Part shown: piece after piece, positions 12,513 to 22,810 of the stretch
Position numbering within the stretch: position 1 is the stretch's first letter
Layout: each line of letters opens with the position of its first letter
Assembly: GCA_039519185.1 (NCBI GenBank)
Contig: CM076846.1
Coordinates: 69,860,666-69,924,665 of the forward strand
Direction: 5' to 3'
Length of the DNA: 64,000 bases
DNA from: Astragalus membranaceus
Taxonomy: Eukaryota > Streptophyta > Magnoliopsida > Fabales > Fabaceae
Position numbers and translations under genes: made by a program
Notes under the pieces: model-generated
Databases searched by the model: none
What the model was told of the DNA's origin: nothing
What the model saw: the letters and a program-made list of their open reading frames with translations, nothing else

Positions 12513-13386
12513 TCAATCTTATTACTGTATTGAAAGAAATGCTTTGGTGTTTTGTTTTTAATATTATTATAATCGTTTATATACGATTTAAAGAGTGGGA
12601 CGACATATTTTACTTGCGAAAACCACTTCATAAAATGAATTGTTAGTTTTATTTGAACAACAAATTTACTCGTTTTTCGTTCTTTTTCACCTATAAGTAC
12701 TTTCGGGGCAAAGGGTGTCACAGGATTGGTATAAATATATATTAGATAGATATATTAGATGTTTGCAAGTTGAGTCTAATCGAGGCTTAAATATATGTTA
12801 CCCCCTGTAAATATATTTCTTAACCAGCAATGAAGCAAATGATTTAATATGAGTATATGTGTGTTTTGATGATGTCCAACTAAAATTAAATGTGATTATA
12901 ATTGATTGATATCTTTGTGACTGTAATATATTAAGATAAGATATATGTTACCTAAGATGTGAAAATACCTCATTTGAATTCCTAATAGATTGTTTGTGTT
13001 TGATAGATGATATGGACTCTAAGAATGACCTATTGGATTTGTGGAATTTAATGGTGTTGTATGCATTAGTTTGTTGATTGTTGATCTCCTGGATTGTAAA
13101 ATGCCCGATGCTCTGAGTGGCAAAGGTTCTAGGCCAGCTTGGTTACTGTTTATGAACCTTACAAGAAATAATTATGACTAGAGATGATGATTATACTTTG
13201 TCAAAAAAAGAGATGATGATTATAGAACAAATAACTCTCTCGATGTATGATGATACTTGTCAACATAGGAATCTTTTCGGATGTTAAGGATGATGATGAT
13301 GAGCTGGATTGTCGTTTGAGGAACCTTGTCGTAGTAGGGGTGAGTCGTACCTCAGTAGTTGAAACTTATAGGAGAAACATTGTCAC
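12513..13386. other. Unassigned spacer left of element A
   Basis: Third copy of the spacer. No supported gene. Its last five bases, GTCAC (13382-13386), directly abut the complete LTR of A and are the best candidate for the left target-site duplication; the right-hand partner has been lost. Confidence 0.5.
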
Positions 13387-13979
13387 TGTAACGCCCCAAA
13401 ATTAATTAGTTAATTATTTAATTAATTAAATAGGGTTTATGTGATAGAAATAATATTATAATTATTATTTATTATATGTTAGTGTGTTGGTCCTTATTAG
13501 GAATAGTAATAGCGAATGGGGGGTGAGTTAGCCCATGAGGAATTCGCATAATGCTAAGTAAAAAGCCCAAGGGAATGATTGATTAGTCATATGAGGGATT
13601 AAGTTAGGGTTTCTCTCATATTAGAAACACAAACACATTAGAACGTGAGAAGAGAAGAGGAGAGGCGCTAATAAGGAGAAGAAGAGAGAGAGAAGTCACG
13701 CCAAGGAGAGGAAAGAGGGCTAGGGTTTCATATATCCATCAAGCTAGGGTTGTGTACTCATCTAAGGCTAAGGTAAGGGTGGGATTCAAGCTTTATAATG
13801 GGATATATGAATTACTCTATGTGGGGGGTTAGGGTTTGATGATTGTCATATGTATGTTCATATACGTATTTGGATGCCTTGTTGAATAAATTATGTTTGT
13901 GTGATTGATGTTCCTATGCCCTAGAATTGTTATTGTATGTTGCCATGATCATGAGAAATTGAATTGGTTGCTGAAAGTG

Positions 13980-14645
13980 GGGCCCTGTCACTAGGTGCCC
14001 TGTGTTCTGTTTCGTTGTTGCTGAAAGTGGCGCCCTGTCACTAGGCGCCCTGTGTTCTGTTTTTGTTGTTGCTGAAAGTGGCGCCCTGTCACTAGGCGCC
14101 CTGTCACTGTGTTCTGTTTTTGGTTGTTGCTGAAAGGGGCGGCCCATCCCTAGGCGCCCAGTCCCTGTGTTGCTTGCTGAAACTGGCGCCCTAGGCGCCC
14201 TGTGCTGGGTGTTTTGTTGCTTGCTGAAGATGGCGCCCCTTCCCTGGGCGCCATGCCCTATTTTGTTGTTGCTGGTGTTTGCGCCCTGTCCCCAGGCGCC
14301 ACACCCTAATTCTGTGCTGTTGCTGAAGGCGCCCTGTCCCCAGGTGCCTGTTCCTGCTTTGCTGTTGTTGCTGAAGGCGCCCTGTCCCTAGGCGCCTGTT
14401 CCTATTTTGCTGTTGTTGCTAAAGGCGCCCTGTCCCTAGGTGCCTGTTCCTGTTTTGCTGTTGTTGCTGAAGGCGCTCTGTTGCTGGGAGCCAGTGTCTG
14501 TTTGTTGTTGTTGCCTGTTGGCGCCCTGTTGCTGGGCGCCAGTTCCTGCTTGTTGTTTGTTGTTGTTGGCGCCCTGTACCCAGACGCCACACTCTATCTC
14601 TGTGTTGCTGGTGTTGGCGCCCTGTCCCCAGGCGCCACACCCTGT
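13980..14645 (+). repeat. Array of paired GGCGCC palindromes in LTR A
   Basis: Degenerate repeats of about 50 bases, each with GGCGCC, a CTGTCCCTA or CTGTCCCCA spacer and a second GGCGCC, separated by GTTGTTGCTGAA-like linkers. Equivalent arrays lie at 240-820, 4790-5410, 9385-10000, 24950-25361 and 34935-35105. Any two GGCGCC can pair, so each unit is a potential hairpin. Confidence 0.85.
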
Positions 14646-15129
14646 TGCTGATGCTGTGTTGCTGTTGTTGGGCTGCTGTGTTGCTGTTGCTGATGCTGTG
14701 TTGCTGTTGCTAGGCTGCTGTTGCTGCTGTGCTACTGTTGCTGCTGTGTTGCTGTTGCTGATGTTGTGTTGCTACTGTGTTGCTGATGCTGTGTTGGTGT
14801 GCTGCTGTTGCTGTGTTGCTGTTGTCGTTGCTGTGCTGCTGTTGTTGTGTTGCCGTGGTTGTGCTGCTGTTGCTATGTTGTCGTGACTGTGCTGCTGTTG
14901 TCGTGTTACTGTGGCTGTGCTGCTATTGCTGTGTTGCTGTTGTTGTGCTGCCGCTGCTGTGTTGTTGTTGCCGTGCTGCTGTCGCTGTGTTGCTGTTGCT
15001 GTTGCTGGTGTTGTTGATGTTGATGTTGGTGTTGTTGCTGCTGCTGTTGCAGTGTTGCCGTTGCGGTCGCCGTTGTTGCTATTGTTGCCGTTGTTGCTGT
15101 GTTGCCGTTGCCGTTGCTGTTGCAGTGTT
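14646..15129 (+). repeat. GTTGCT/GCTGTT-rich degenerate simple repeat in LTR A
   Basis: Long low-complexity tract of GTTGCT, GCTGCT and TGTTGCC units, continuing at 17913-18030 after the solo LTR and repeated at 35105-35735 in the 3' LTR. Translations in all frames are only poly-Leu/Cys/Val or, on the other strand, poly-Gln/Asn. I do not consider it coding. Confidence 0.85.
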
Positions 15130-15382
15130 TGTAACACCCATTTCTACCCGGTAATTTATTAGCGCAAAATCAGAGTTTTTTTTAACAATAAAACGGATGT
15201 CACATTTTCTTCAAAACAACTCGAATACATAGCACTTTAAAACATCAACACTAAGAGTTATTCAATCACGCAGCGGAAAATCCAACAAGTTCAATCGTCA
15301 AAAATCATTGCAAATATGCAAGGCTCGCAATACTAAAATCCAACAAAATGCAAAGTCATAAATAAAATAAATCAGCGTTCAT

Positions 15383-15512
15383 CCCCCCGAGTGCTACGTA
15401 TCAGAGCGACGACACCGAACTAATGAAGAACTATGGTCTTCATTCGAGATCACATGCACGTTACCAACATAGGGGTAACATTCAAACAGAAGGGGTGAGA
15501 TATCACACAGTA
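15383..15512 (-). promoter_or_regulatory. Conserved hairpin/anti-PBS module of LTR F
   Basis: On the minus strand it reads TTCTGTTTGAATGTTACC with a GGTAAC partner, then AATGAAGA/TCTTCATT as a second hairpin, then GCTCTGATAC (complement at 15398-15407). That decamer is the exact complement of the last ten bases of the family primer binding site. See the corresponding modules at 22683, 27319, 30901, 34506 and 45166. Confidence 0.65.
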
Positions 15513-16689
15513 TAAGGAATCGTATGAAAGACCGTATATACAGGTCAGAAAGTCAGATAATCACAACAGACAATCATGGTCACCACGGCCAACAGGTCAA
15601 CAACAGCATGGACATAACAATCATCATCATCATAATAGTCAACGTCAGCACAACAAGCATATATCATCTCAATAGTTAATATGCAATAAACAACACGTCA
15701 CAGCAGTCAGTGACTTCAATCATGCGGCATGAATGCAGGATGCTCAACAGAGGGCCGTCTGCCCTATAATGCATGATGGTACCGAAATCCAGCCCGTAAA
15801 TAGAGGCTTCCAACAAATCCATGCCAACAGAGGCAATCCAACAAGGTGGAGACAAGCTCCAGGGCCATCTGCCCTATATGCACATGGTATGCATGCGACC
15901 CAATGATGCAACATAGACAATCAACAACAAAGAGCATATCTTAGCACAACAACGACATAAGACTCGACACTGGCCATAGGCCTTCAACACAAAAATTCAT
16001 CAACAGTTTGGGCCATTCGGCGATACCCTCAACAAAATAACTCGGCCCATTCGGCGGTACCCGCAACAAAACAACAGTTTAATAACTCAACGACATTCAA
16101 GCCAACAACTCAGTCACAACAATAGGCGCTAAGGCACCAACAACAAGCAACAACTATAGGCGCTAAGGCGCCGACACGCAACAACAACAAACATAGGCGC
16201 TAATGCGCCGACATGCAACATCAACAATTCAACAATGGCCACCGGCCTACAACAGCAACTTCATGCCTAAAGAGGCAATCCAACAATGGCCACCGGCCGA
16301 CAACAACAAATCGACAAGACAACAGGGCGCTAAGGGCACCAACAACCACCCACAAAAATAGGGACAACCAACACCCACCCAAAGATAGGAATCGCCCATA
16401 AAAATAGGAACAGCACAATGATTTTCAGAAACAGCAACAATAATTTACAGCAAGCAGCAACAATAGTTTTCAGTAAACAGTACAATAATTTACAGCAACA
16501 GCAACAGTAGTTTTTAGTAAACAGCACAATAATTTACAGCAACAGCAACAGTAATTTACAGCAAACAGCAACAATAGCTTACAGCAACCAGCAACAATAA
16601 CTAACAACAACAGCAACAATAATTTACAGCAAACAGCAACAGTGATTTACAGCAAACAGCAACAATAGTTTACAGCAAACAGCAACAAT

Positions 16690-17130
16690 ATCAGGGCCTG
16701 GCGCCCAGGAGCAGGGCGCCTACCGCAACAGTAGCAAAAACAGGCACGGCGCCCAGGAGCAGGGCGCCTACCGCAACAGCAGCAAAAACAGGCATGGCGC
16801 CCAAGAGCAGGGCGCCTACCACAACAGCCGCAAAAACAGACATGGCGCCCAGGAGCAGGGCGCCTACAGCAATCAGCAACCAAACAGGCATGGCGCCCAG
16901 GGACAGGGCGCCTTCAACAGAAACAGTAAAACATGACACGGTACGGCGCCCAGGAACAGGGCGCCTAAATCAGCAACAAACACAGAAGCATGTACAGGGC
17001 ATGGCGCCCAGGAGCAGGGTGCCTAAATCAGCGGGGGACACACAGGGACAGTGACACGAACATGGCGCCCAGGGGCAGGGCGCCGTTACCAGCAACCAAA
17101 CAGCAACATAAAAATAGAGGGACAGGGCGC
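16690..17130 (-). repeat. GGCGCC-pair array of solo LTR F
   Basis: Seven or so repeats in which GGCGCC-CAGGAGCAG-GGCGCC or a close variant recurs every ~55 bases. This is the same design as the array in LTR A but with a different spacer, and in the equivalent position downstream of the donor-like site. Confidence 0.8.
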
Positions 17131-18264
17131 CAATTTCAGCATGGCACATGTGATTTCAATTCAATTTCTATGATCATGGCAATCATCAAACAACTTTAGG
17201 GCATGGGAAATATCAAACATAGGCTACGAATTTGTCAAGGCAACATGAGATGTATATATTATTATCCATCAATCACACGAATTCAACAACATATGACATC
17301 AATTCAAGTCATGAACATGGCAACATCAAAACTAGGTTTTTGGGCATGGGAGCATCAACACATAATTAAATCGTTCAATCAAGGCATCAAGACATAGCCA
17401 ACATATAAAAATCATGACACACATATGGTGATTATCAAAACCCTAACCCCACATGCAACCCTTCATACCACCCCTTATAAAGCATGAACCTCACCCTTAC
17501 CTTAGCTTTTAGAAATCGAATTCTAGCTTTCCTTCTCTCTCCTTGGTGCTACGCCTCTCTCTCTCTCCTTGGTAGTGGATCACGCCTTCTCTCCTTTCTT
17601 CTCTCTAGCCGTCGCCCTCCTCTCTTCTTCTCACTTCTAATTTCGTTTTTTTTCTAGTTATGAGCGAAACCCAAAACCTAGCCCTATAAGTAGACATCAC
17701 TCATCATGGGCTATTTCCCTTAGCCTTATGCGAACACTATATTGGGCTAATTCACTCCACTTTGTTATTTCTAACTCCAATATGGACCAACACACTAATA
17801 TAATTAACATATATTATTCTATTATTATATCTAACACATGAATCTAATATAATTAATTAATTAATTAAATAAATAAATAAATATTTAATTAATTTTGGGG
17901 TGTTACAGTGTTGCTGCTGCTGTTGCCGTTGTTGCTATTGTTGCTGCTGTTGCGGTTGCTGTTGCTGTTGGTGTTGCTGTCGGTGCTGGCGGTGTTGCTG
18001 TTGTCCCTCGTTGTTGTTGTTGCGGGTTGGCGCCTTAGCGCCCATGGTTGTTGTCGTTGCTTGTTGGCGCCTTAGCGCCCATTGTTGTGGCTGAACTGTT
18101 GGTTCAGATGTTGTTAGTTGATGATGTTACACGATGGACTGCCTCTATTTATTGGCACGGATTCTACGTTGCAGGCCTATGGCCAATGTTGGGATTTATG
18201 ATGTTGTTGTGCTAATATATAGTTACTGATTGTCTGTGCTAAAATATTGCGATGTTGCCAAAAT

Positions 18265-18600
18265 CACTACTAGAAAAACAGCTTTTAGCGTCGGTCAAAA
18301 GCTCACGCTAGCAGGCCAAAAGCGGAGGCTAACAATGAATTAGCGTCGGAGTAGCGTCGGCCACGTGTCGAGGCTAAAATGTTCGAAGGTAAATATAGCG
18401 TCCCGTAATTTTAGCCGACGCTAACTGTAGCGTGGGCCTAGCCGACGCTAAAACCGACGCTACTGCCAGGGCCGACGCTACTTAGTTAATAAAAAAAAGT
18501 CAACGAATTAGGGTGGCGTCGGCCAGGCCGACGCTAAAGTCAACAACAGAATAGTCAACTTAAAGTGTAGCGTCGGCTAGGCCCACGCTAATGTAATTTT
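18265..18600. repeat. Left subterminal repeats of the CACTA element
   Basis: Multiple copies of TAGCGTCGG and its complement CCGACGCTA, single and as inverted pairs (for example GGCCGACGCT / AGCGTCGGCC). The right end (about 21920-22095) carries the same motif. Confidence 0.8.
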
Positions 18601-19245
18601 TTTAAAAAAAAAAATAATTGAAAAAATCCTGTTGTTGAGCGTTTCTTGTCATTCCACACAAAACCAATCTTAGAACTAATCTATAGTTTCTGCTAACATA
18701 TGGTGCATGATAACCAGAACTAATCAACAGAAATCATAAACTAATCTTAGAACCTTATGTTTAAGGGTGATCAAAAGAATTTCAAGAGTGTGAATGGTAA
18801 ATAAATAAAGGAATGTAAATGACAATATGCAGTTTTATGCAGACGAAACCAAAAAAACTAACAGCAGAGAAGTCATTGATCCTTTTCATTTCAATGAACA
18901 AAATAAAATAAAAGAAAGCATAAGATGGAGTTTTATGTTGCTCAAGACAGACAAAAAAAACTACTAGCATAAAAGTATAATATCTACAAGATAGCATGGA
19001 AGCAAGCACAATGAATTGATGAATTTAAATGCTTCTACTCCTACCAGTGCAGAAAGATAAAGCAGTCACAGAACCGCGTGTAAAATGTGTAAAAGTAACC
19101 AACTCTTCATCCTGAAACAAGTGAAATTGACCTCTTGCATTCTGTTAACAGTCTTCCCAGGCCCCAATAAGTACCACCAGCAAATCTGAGTTGTGAACAC
19201 ATTCATCAGTAACTAATCGAGAAAACATAATGTGTAATGTAGTAA

Positions 19246-20310
19246 TTAGGCAATGTAGGATTTTTTGTAATGGCAAACTAATTGAAAAGCAGAAGTAGTA
19301 CCTTTATGCGGTAAGAACTCTTTGGTTTCAACATCAGTGGGAGTACCTGCTTCAAAGCGTGCATTCTCCTCTACCTTGGAGTTTGCTCCACTAAGGGTAT
19401 CTTCCTCGGCTACAAAGGAGTTTGCTCCACAAACAGTGTAACATTCTAGCACTGGAAACTCAAAACGCCATGGTCACACAAGGTACGAGAATGTTGGCTT
19501 AACCTTCGGTTTCAAAACAAGATATGAAGACCATTCATTGATTATGCATATTTCATAGTTTCTGTCACAAAATTATTTCAAGGACAAAGCAAACCAATTT
19601 TTATACAACTTAATAGTATATATGCTAAACCTTGAGCCATTCCTTGCTCTCTAATTTGCGAGATCTTACAATTGCTCTCATAACTTCCTAATGGATCAAG
19701 TTTTGCTTGTTCAACTAAGAAAATTTCACCGAAAGTGAATAATTGGGTTGCCATACCCTCAAATTCTAATTCTAATACATATACAAGCACAGATGCAAAG
19801 GGATATGAAAAGTCTCAATAATAAAACAACAGAGAATAAAGAACTAAAGCAAGATTGAATTGAAAAATCCTTCTGAAGGCACCTGAAATAATGAAAGTGA
19901 AAGAAGGTTTCCACCATGACTTGAATGCAAGAGCCATTGATGAGCTACGAGGTCCAACTTTTGCCTGAAAATATGACAAATTATCTACATGAGTAAATCC
20001 TATATATTCTATAACGAAACCTGCATAACATTGCATCAATTTTTTTACCTTCAACAAGAAGTTTTGATTGGCTTGCCAGGATGCGCCTATTTGAAAAGTG
20101 GAGTCTGAGATGTTGTTTTCTGCTGTCACATCATCAACACTTTGACACAGAAAATTAGAGTGTAACACATTTGTGTAATTGCACATATGTTTGGATATAT
20201 GTTTTAAGTCAAAAAGATTACTTTGTTTGTAACTCAAACCCAAAATCAATGTAGTTTGTAATTCCAACAACATTCTCTTCAAGGCGGTTCTTCACCTGTT
20301 CAATTTAATT
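19246..20310 (-). pseudogene. Captured host-gene exons inside the CACTA element
   Basis: Read on the minus strand, three blocks look like consecutive exons. Block 1 (about 20223-20294) encodes VKNRLEENVVGITNYIDFGF and a few more residues, and follows a CAG acceptor-like site. Block 2 (about 20060-20144) encodes a stretch ending GASWQANQNFLLK and is followed by GTAAAA. An intron of about 85 bases ends in TTTTCAG, and block 3 (about 19887-19968) encodes AKVGPRSSSMALAFKSWWKP and FTF. Further minus-strand frames at 19578-19790 and 19246-19452 may be other exons. The sequence resembles a conserved plant protein that I cannot name with confidence. Retained introns indicate capture at the DNA level, as in Pack-type transposons. 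It is incomplete and probably non-functional. Confidence 0.55.
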
Positions 20311-21910
20311 ACTTTCATAGTATAAATACTGATACTCTGAATCATCATCAAATCAATTCTTTCAGTTTTCTAGAACTTGGAACAATAAAACTCAAAAAGG
20401 TTGAATGAGAGAAAGTTTAATACCGAAAAACAAGTAATCCTGGATGGAATTCTAACAACAAAAACAGAGAGCGGGGACCAAAGAAACATACCCTTCTTTG
20501 AACAACCATATGCTGATAGAATGAGGCAAGAAACTGCAGATTGTTTAGACTTCAATATTTTAGTAAAATCCTTCTTAAAAAACTAATCAGAATATAACAT
20601 ATCTTTATAATTGACACATATTGAAGAATCACCCGGTCAAAAACAAACGAATCTATATAATTAAAGAATACAAATCTATTCATAATTAAAACCTTAATAA
20701 TTTGAATTTGAAGGGAAAATGATTGCTCTAAATTCATCAGTAACCATTGGCCCATCCATGTCTTCTACACATATAATATCATCTGATAAGATACTGGCAT
20801 GCACAAATCAATAAACAATGACGTATTATGCAATAAAATTTAACAATGAAGCCATTATAAAAAAGGCATAATAATCTTTTACCTGATAGAAGAAATAATT
20901 TCCAGCGGAGTCTACATGAATTGTAAGCAAACAAAAAGCAATGAATGAAGTGGAATACTCTAATAAAAAATTCTAATCAGTATCATATAAAAAACCAGTA
21001 ATATTTCAAGCTTCTTGTATATGCGGAAAGTGAATGCGAACCAGGAGGTTCCAATCTCTCTCTTGGGGCAACACAGTACCTTTCTTCCGAACTTTTCTTC
21101 CAATGCAATCTTGTGGCGCCCTCCGGCAGTGTGTTAATCCGTGATTACTGATCGCAAAAGAAGACGCCCAGGCGACACCACCTTCTTCGTTTGTTTCATC
21201 CCTCTCAGACTCTCTCTTTCCTTTGTCTCTTATTTTTCAGTAATGAGTTGTTAAAAAATCAAAACAAAATCAAAACACAATCAAAAAGCATTAGAAACAA
21301 TCAATGGGACACAGAATAAGATCAGTAAGGCAGTAAGGTAAAATTTTCAATGTATGAATTAACTTTATTGAGGCATTTTCACAAACACCTTGTGAGTGTA
21401 CCTTTGGATAATCAAAGTTGTACTCTTGCTATAATATCAGTACGGCAGTACTGCTAAAACGGGAGTGACTTCTCCTCCGGTGATAGCAATGCTTTCTTCA
21501 CCACCAAACCCTAACTTCGAATGCTTTTATAAAGCAAGATTCATTTCAGATTCGTAAAATAGAAGAATGAAAGATGAAGAATACACTTTAGGGAATTTTG
21601 AAGATATAGTGAAAAATAGATAAAAAAAATAAGTAGAAATAACACATACTGGTCCTTACGAGATGTGGCTGCGGCGTCGCATTCATGGATACGGCGGCGT
21701 CTCCTTCATAGATGCGGCGGCGTCCTTCATAGATGCGGCGGCGTTGCCTTCGTCTTCTTTGTCTTCTCCTGCGGCGTCTCCTTCGATTGAGTGAGTGATA
21801 TAGAAGGAAAGAGAAAGAGGCGCAGCTGAAGGAAAATAAAATAGGGAAGTCCAGTGAGTGAGAGATAAGAGAGGGAGAGTAAGGGTTTTTTGGAAAAGTA
21901 ATATAATATA
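20311..21910. other. Interior of the CACTA element, no assigned gene
   Basis: AT-rich sequence with short frames only. It may include more captured intron or UTR sequence: the part near 21030-21230 has the look of a 5' UTR or first exon on the minus strand, and 21680-21790 is a GCGGCG/CTTC-rich tract. I cannot support a product. Confidence 0.4.
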
Positions 21911-22682
21911 CTAATAAAATAGGGACGCTAACATGTAGTGTCCCTCTAGTTAACATGGAGTGTCGGCTCGGTCCGACTCTAAAATTCATATCCCAAAATT
22001 AAATAGGGTTGGTGGTGTAGCGTGGGTCTAGCCGACGCTAAGTCGACATTAGTAGCGTCGGAGTCGTGGCCGACGCTAAAATGTGGACGCTAAATTGATG
22101 TTTTCTAGTGGTGAATGTGGAAAGTTGCTAAGTTGTAAATTGTTGACGACGACGATGTACGAAGACGAGTTTGCCTCTATTTATTGGCAGGTGATGTGTT
22201 GTAGGCCTATGGCCAATGTTGTTTCCGATGATGTTGTGTTGCTATGTGAATTATATGTTGTTTGTGCATTTACATAGCGTCGCATGCATAACATACTTTT
22301 ACGACGGAGCTATGCTCAAACCACGACGACGACGTTGCGATGTTGATGCCTCTATTTACGGGCTTGAATTATGGTACCACATGCATTATAGGGCGGTGGC
22401 CCTGAGTCGAGTCACATTCTGCATTCATGTTGCATATTTATGCGATTGAAATGATTTTGACTTTTGTGACGTAATGACTTGACCATGGTGATATGATGAT
22501 ATTGACTGCTGTCCTGATTGACTCTTGATGAGATTTGTATTTTGTTGAGGGTACCGCTGATGGCCCATTTGCATTTTGATGACGATTCGTGATGATTGCA
22601 GTTATTTGATTGTTGTGACTTGATGATTTGATGTCCTGACCTGACACATATTGTCTTTCATATGATTCATTATATAGTTCGA

Positions 22683-22810
22683 TATCTCACCCCTTCTGTT
22701 TGAATGTTACCCCTATGTTGGTAACGTGCAGGTAATCCCGAATGAAGGCAGTTCTCCTTCATTTGATCGAGTCGGTGTCGTCGCTCTGATATGTAACACT
22801 CGGGGGGATG
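22683..22810 (+). promoter_or_regulatory. Conserved hairpin/anti-PBS module of LTR A
   Basis: In order: CACCCCTTCTGTTTGAAT, hairpin 1 (GTTACC/GGTAAC, 8-base loop), GTGCAG/GT, hairpin 2 (AATGAAGG/CCTTCATT, 7-base loop), a CGAGT/ACTCG stem, and within it GCTCTGATA (22783-22791). GCTCTGATA is the exact complement of TATCAGAGC in the primer binding site 370 bases downstream. Confidence 0.65.

Larger units (their letters stand above)
1..14616. repeat. Large tandem array, ~4.59-kb period, about 3.2 copies
   Basis: The same sequence restarts at 1, 4586, 9181 and 13774, giving periods of 4585, 4595 and 4593 bases. Each unit contains an ORF1-only LINE, about 0.87 kb of unassigned flank and then the first ~1.2 kb of the LTR of element A, ending in a GTTGCT/TTG-rich tract. 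The fourth copy follows the others to about 14616 and then continues as the true LTR of A, so the array breakpoint lies in the GTTGCTGGTGTTG tract. Units 2 and 3 are almost identical; unit 1 has several one- to four-base indels. Because every truncated LTR start has the same left flank, I infer a single insertion of A followed by duplication of its left flank plus LTR start. An assembly artefact is possible. Confidence 0.9.
15130..17907 (-). mobile_element. Solo LTR F, reverse orientation, inside the 5' LTR of A
   Basis: On the minus strand it starts TGTAACACCCCAAAATTAATT (complement of 17887-17907) and ends ATGGGTGTTACA (15130). It is flanked by perfect 5-bp duplications GTGTT (15125-15129 and 17908-17912), and the uninterrupted site is present near 35605. 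There is no internal region, so it is a solo LTR left by LTR-LTR recombination. On its minus strand it repeats the family layout: donor-like CTAAGGTAAGGG (GT at 17499-17500), a GGCGCC-pair array (16690-17130), AGGCC/GGCCATTG modules, and the hairpin plus anti-PBS module at 15383-15512. It is a cousin family of A, B and C rather than a copy of any of them. Confidence 0.9.
18265..22113. mobile_element. Non-autonomous CACTA (En/Spm-type) transposon with captured exons
   Basis: The termini are CACTACTAGAAAAACA (18265) and the inverted CACCACTAGAAAACATC (ending at 22113). They are flanked by the 3-bp duplication AAT that CACTA elements make (18262-18264, 22114-22116). The empty site GCCAAAATGTGG is present at about 35966. 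Both ends are packed with subterminal TAGCGTCGG / CCGACGCTA repeats in both orientations, the usual transposase-binding arrangement. No transposase-like coding is visible in 3.85 kb, so it depends on an autonomous relative. The interior holds minus-strand exon-like blocks with splice sites, described separately. Confidence 0.93.

Noticed and set aside
13980..14645. CRISPR-like appearance of the regularly spaced GGCGCC repeats
   Set aside because: The repeats are degenerate, the spacers are themselves repetitive and the context is a plant LTR.
22438..22647. Minus-strand 69-residue frame in LTR A
   Set aside because: Lies across LTR modules, is not open in other LTR copies and has no similarity.
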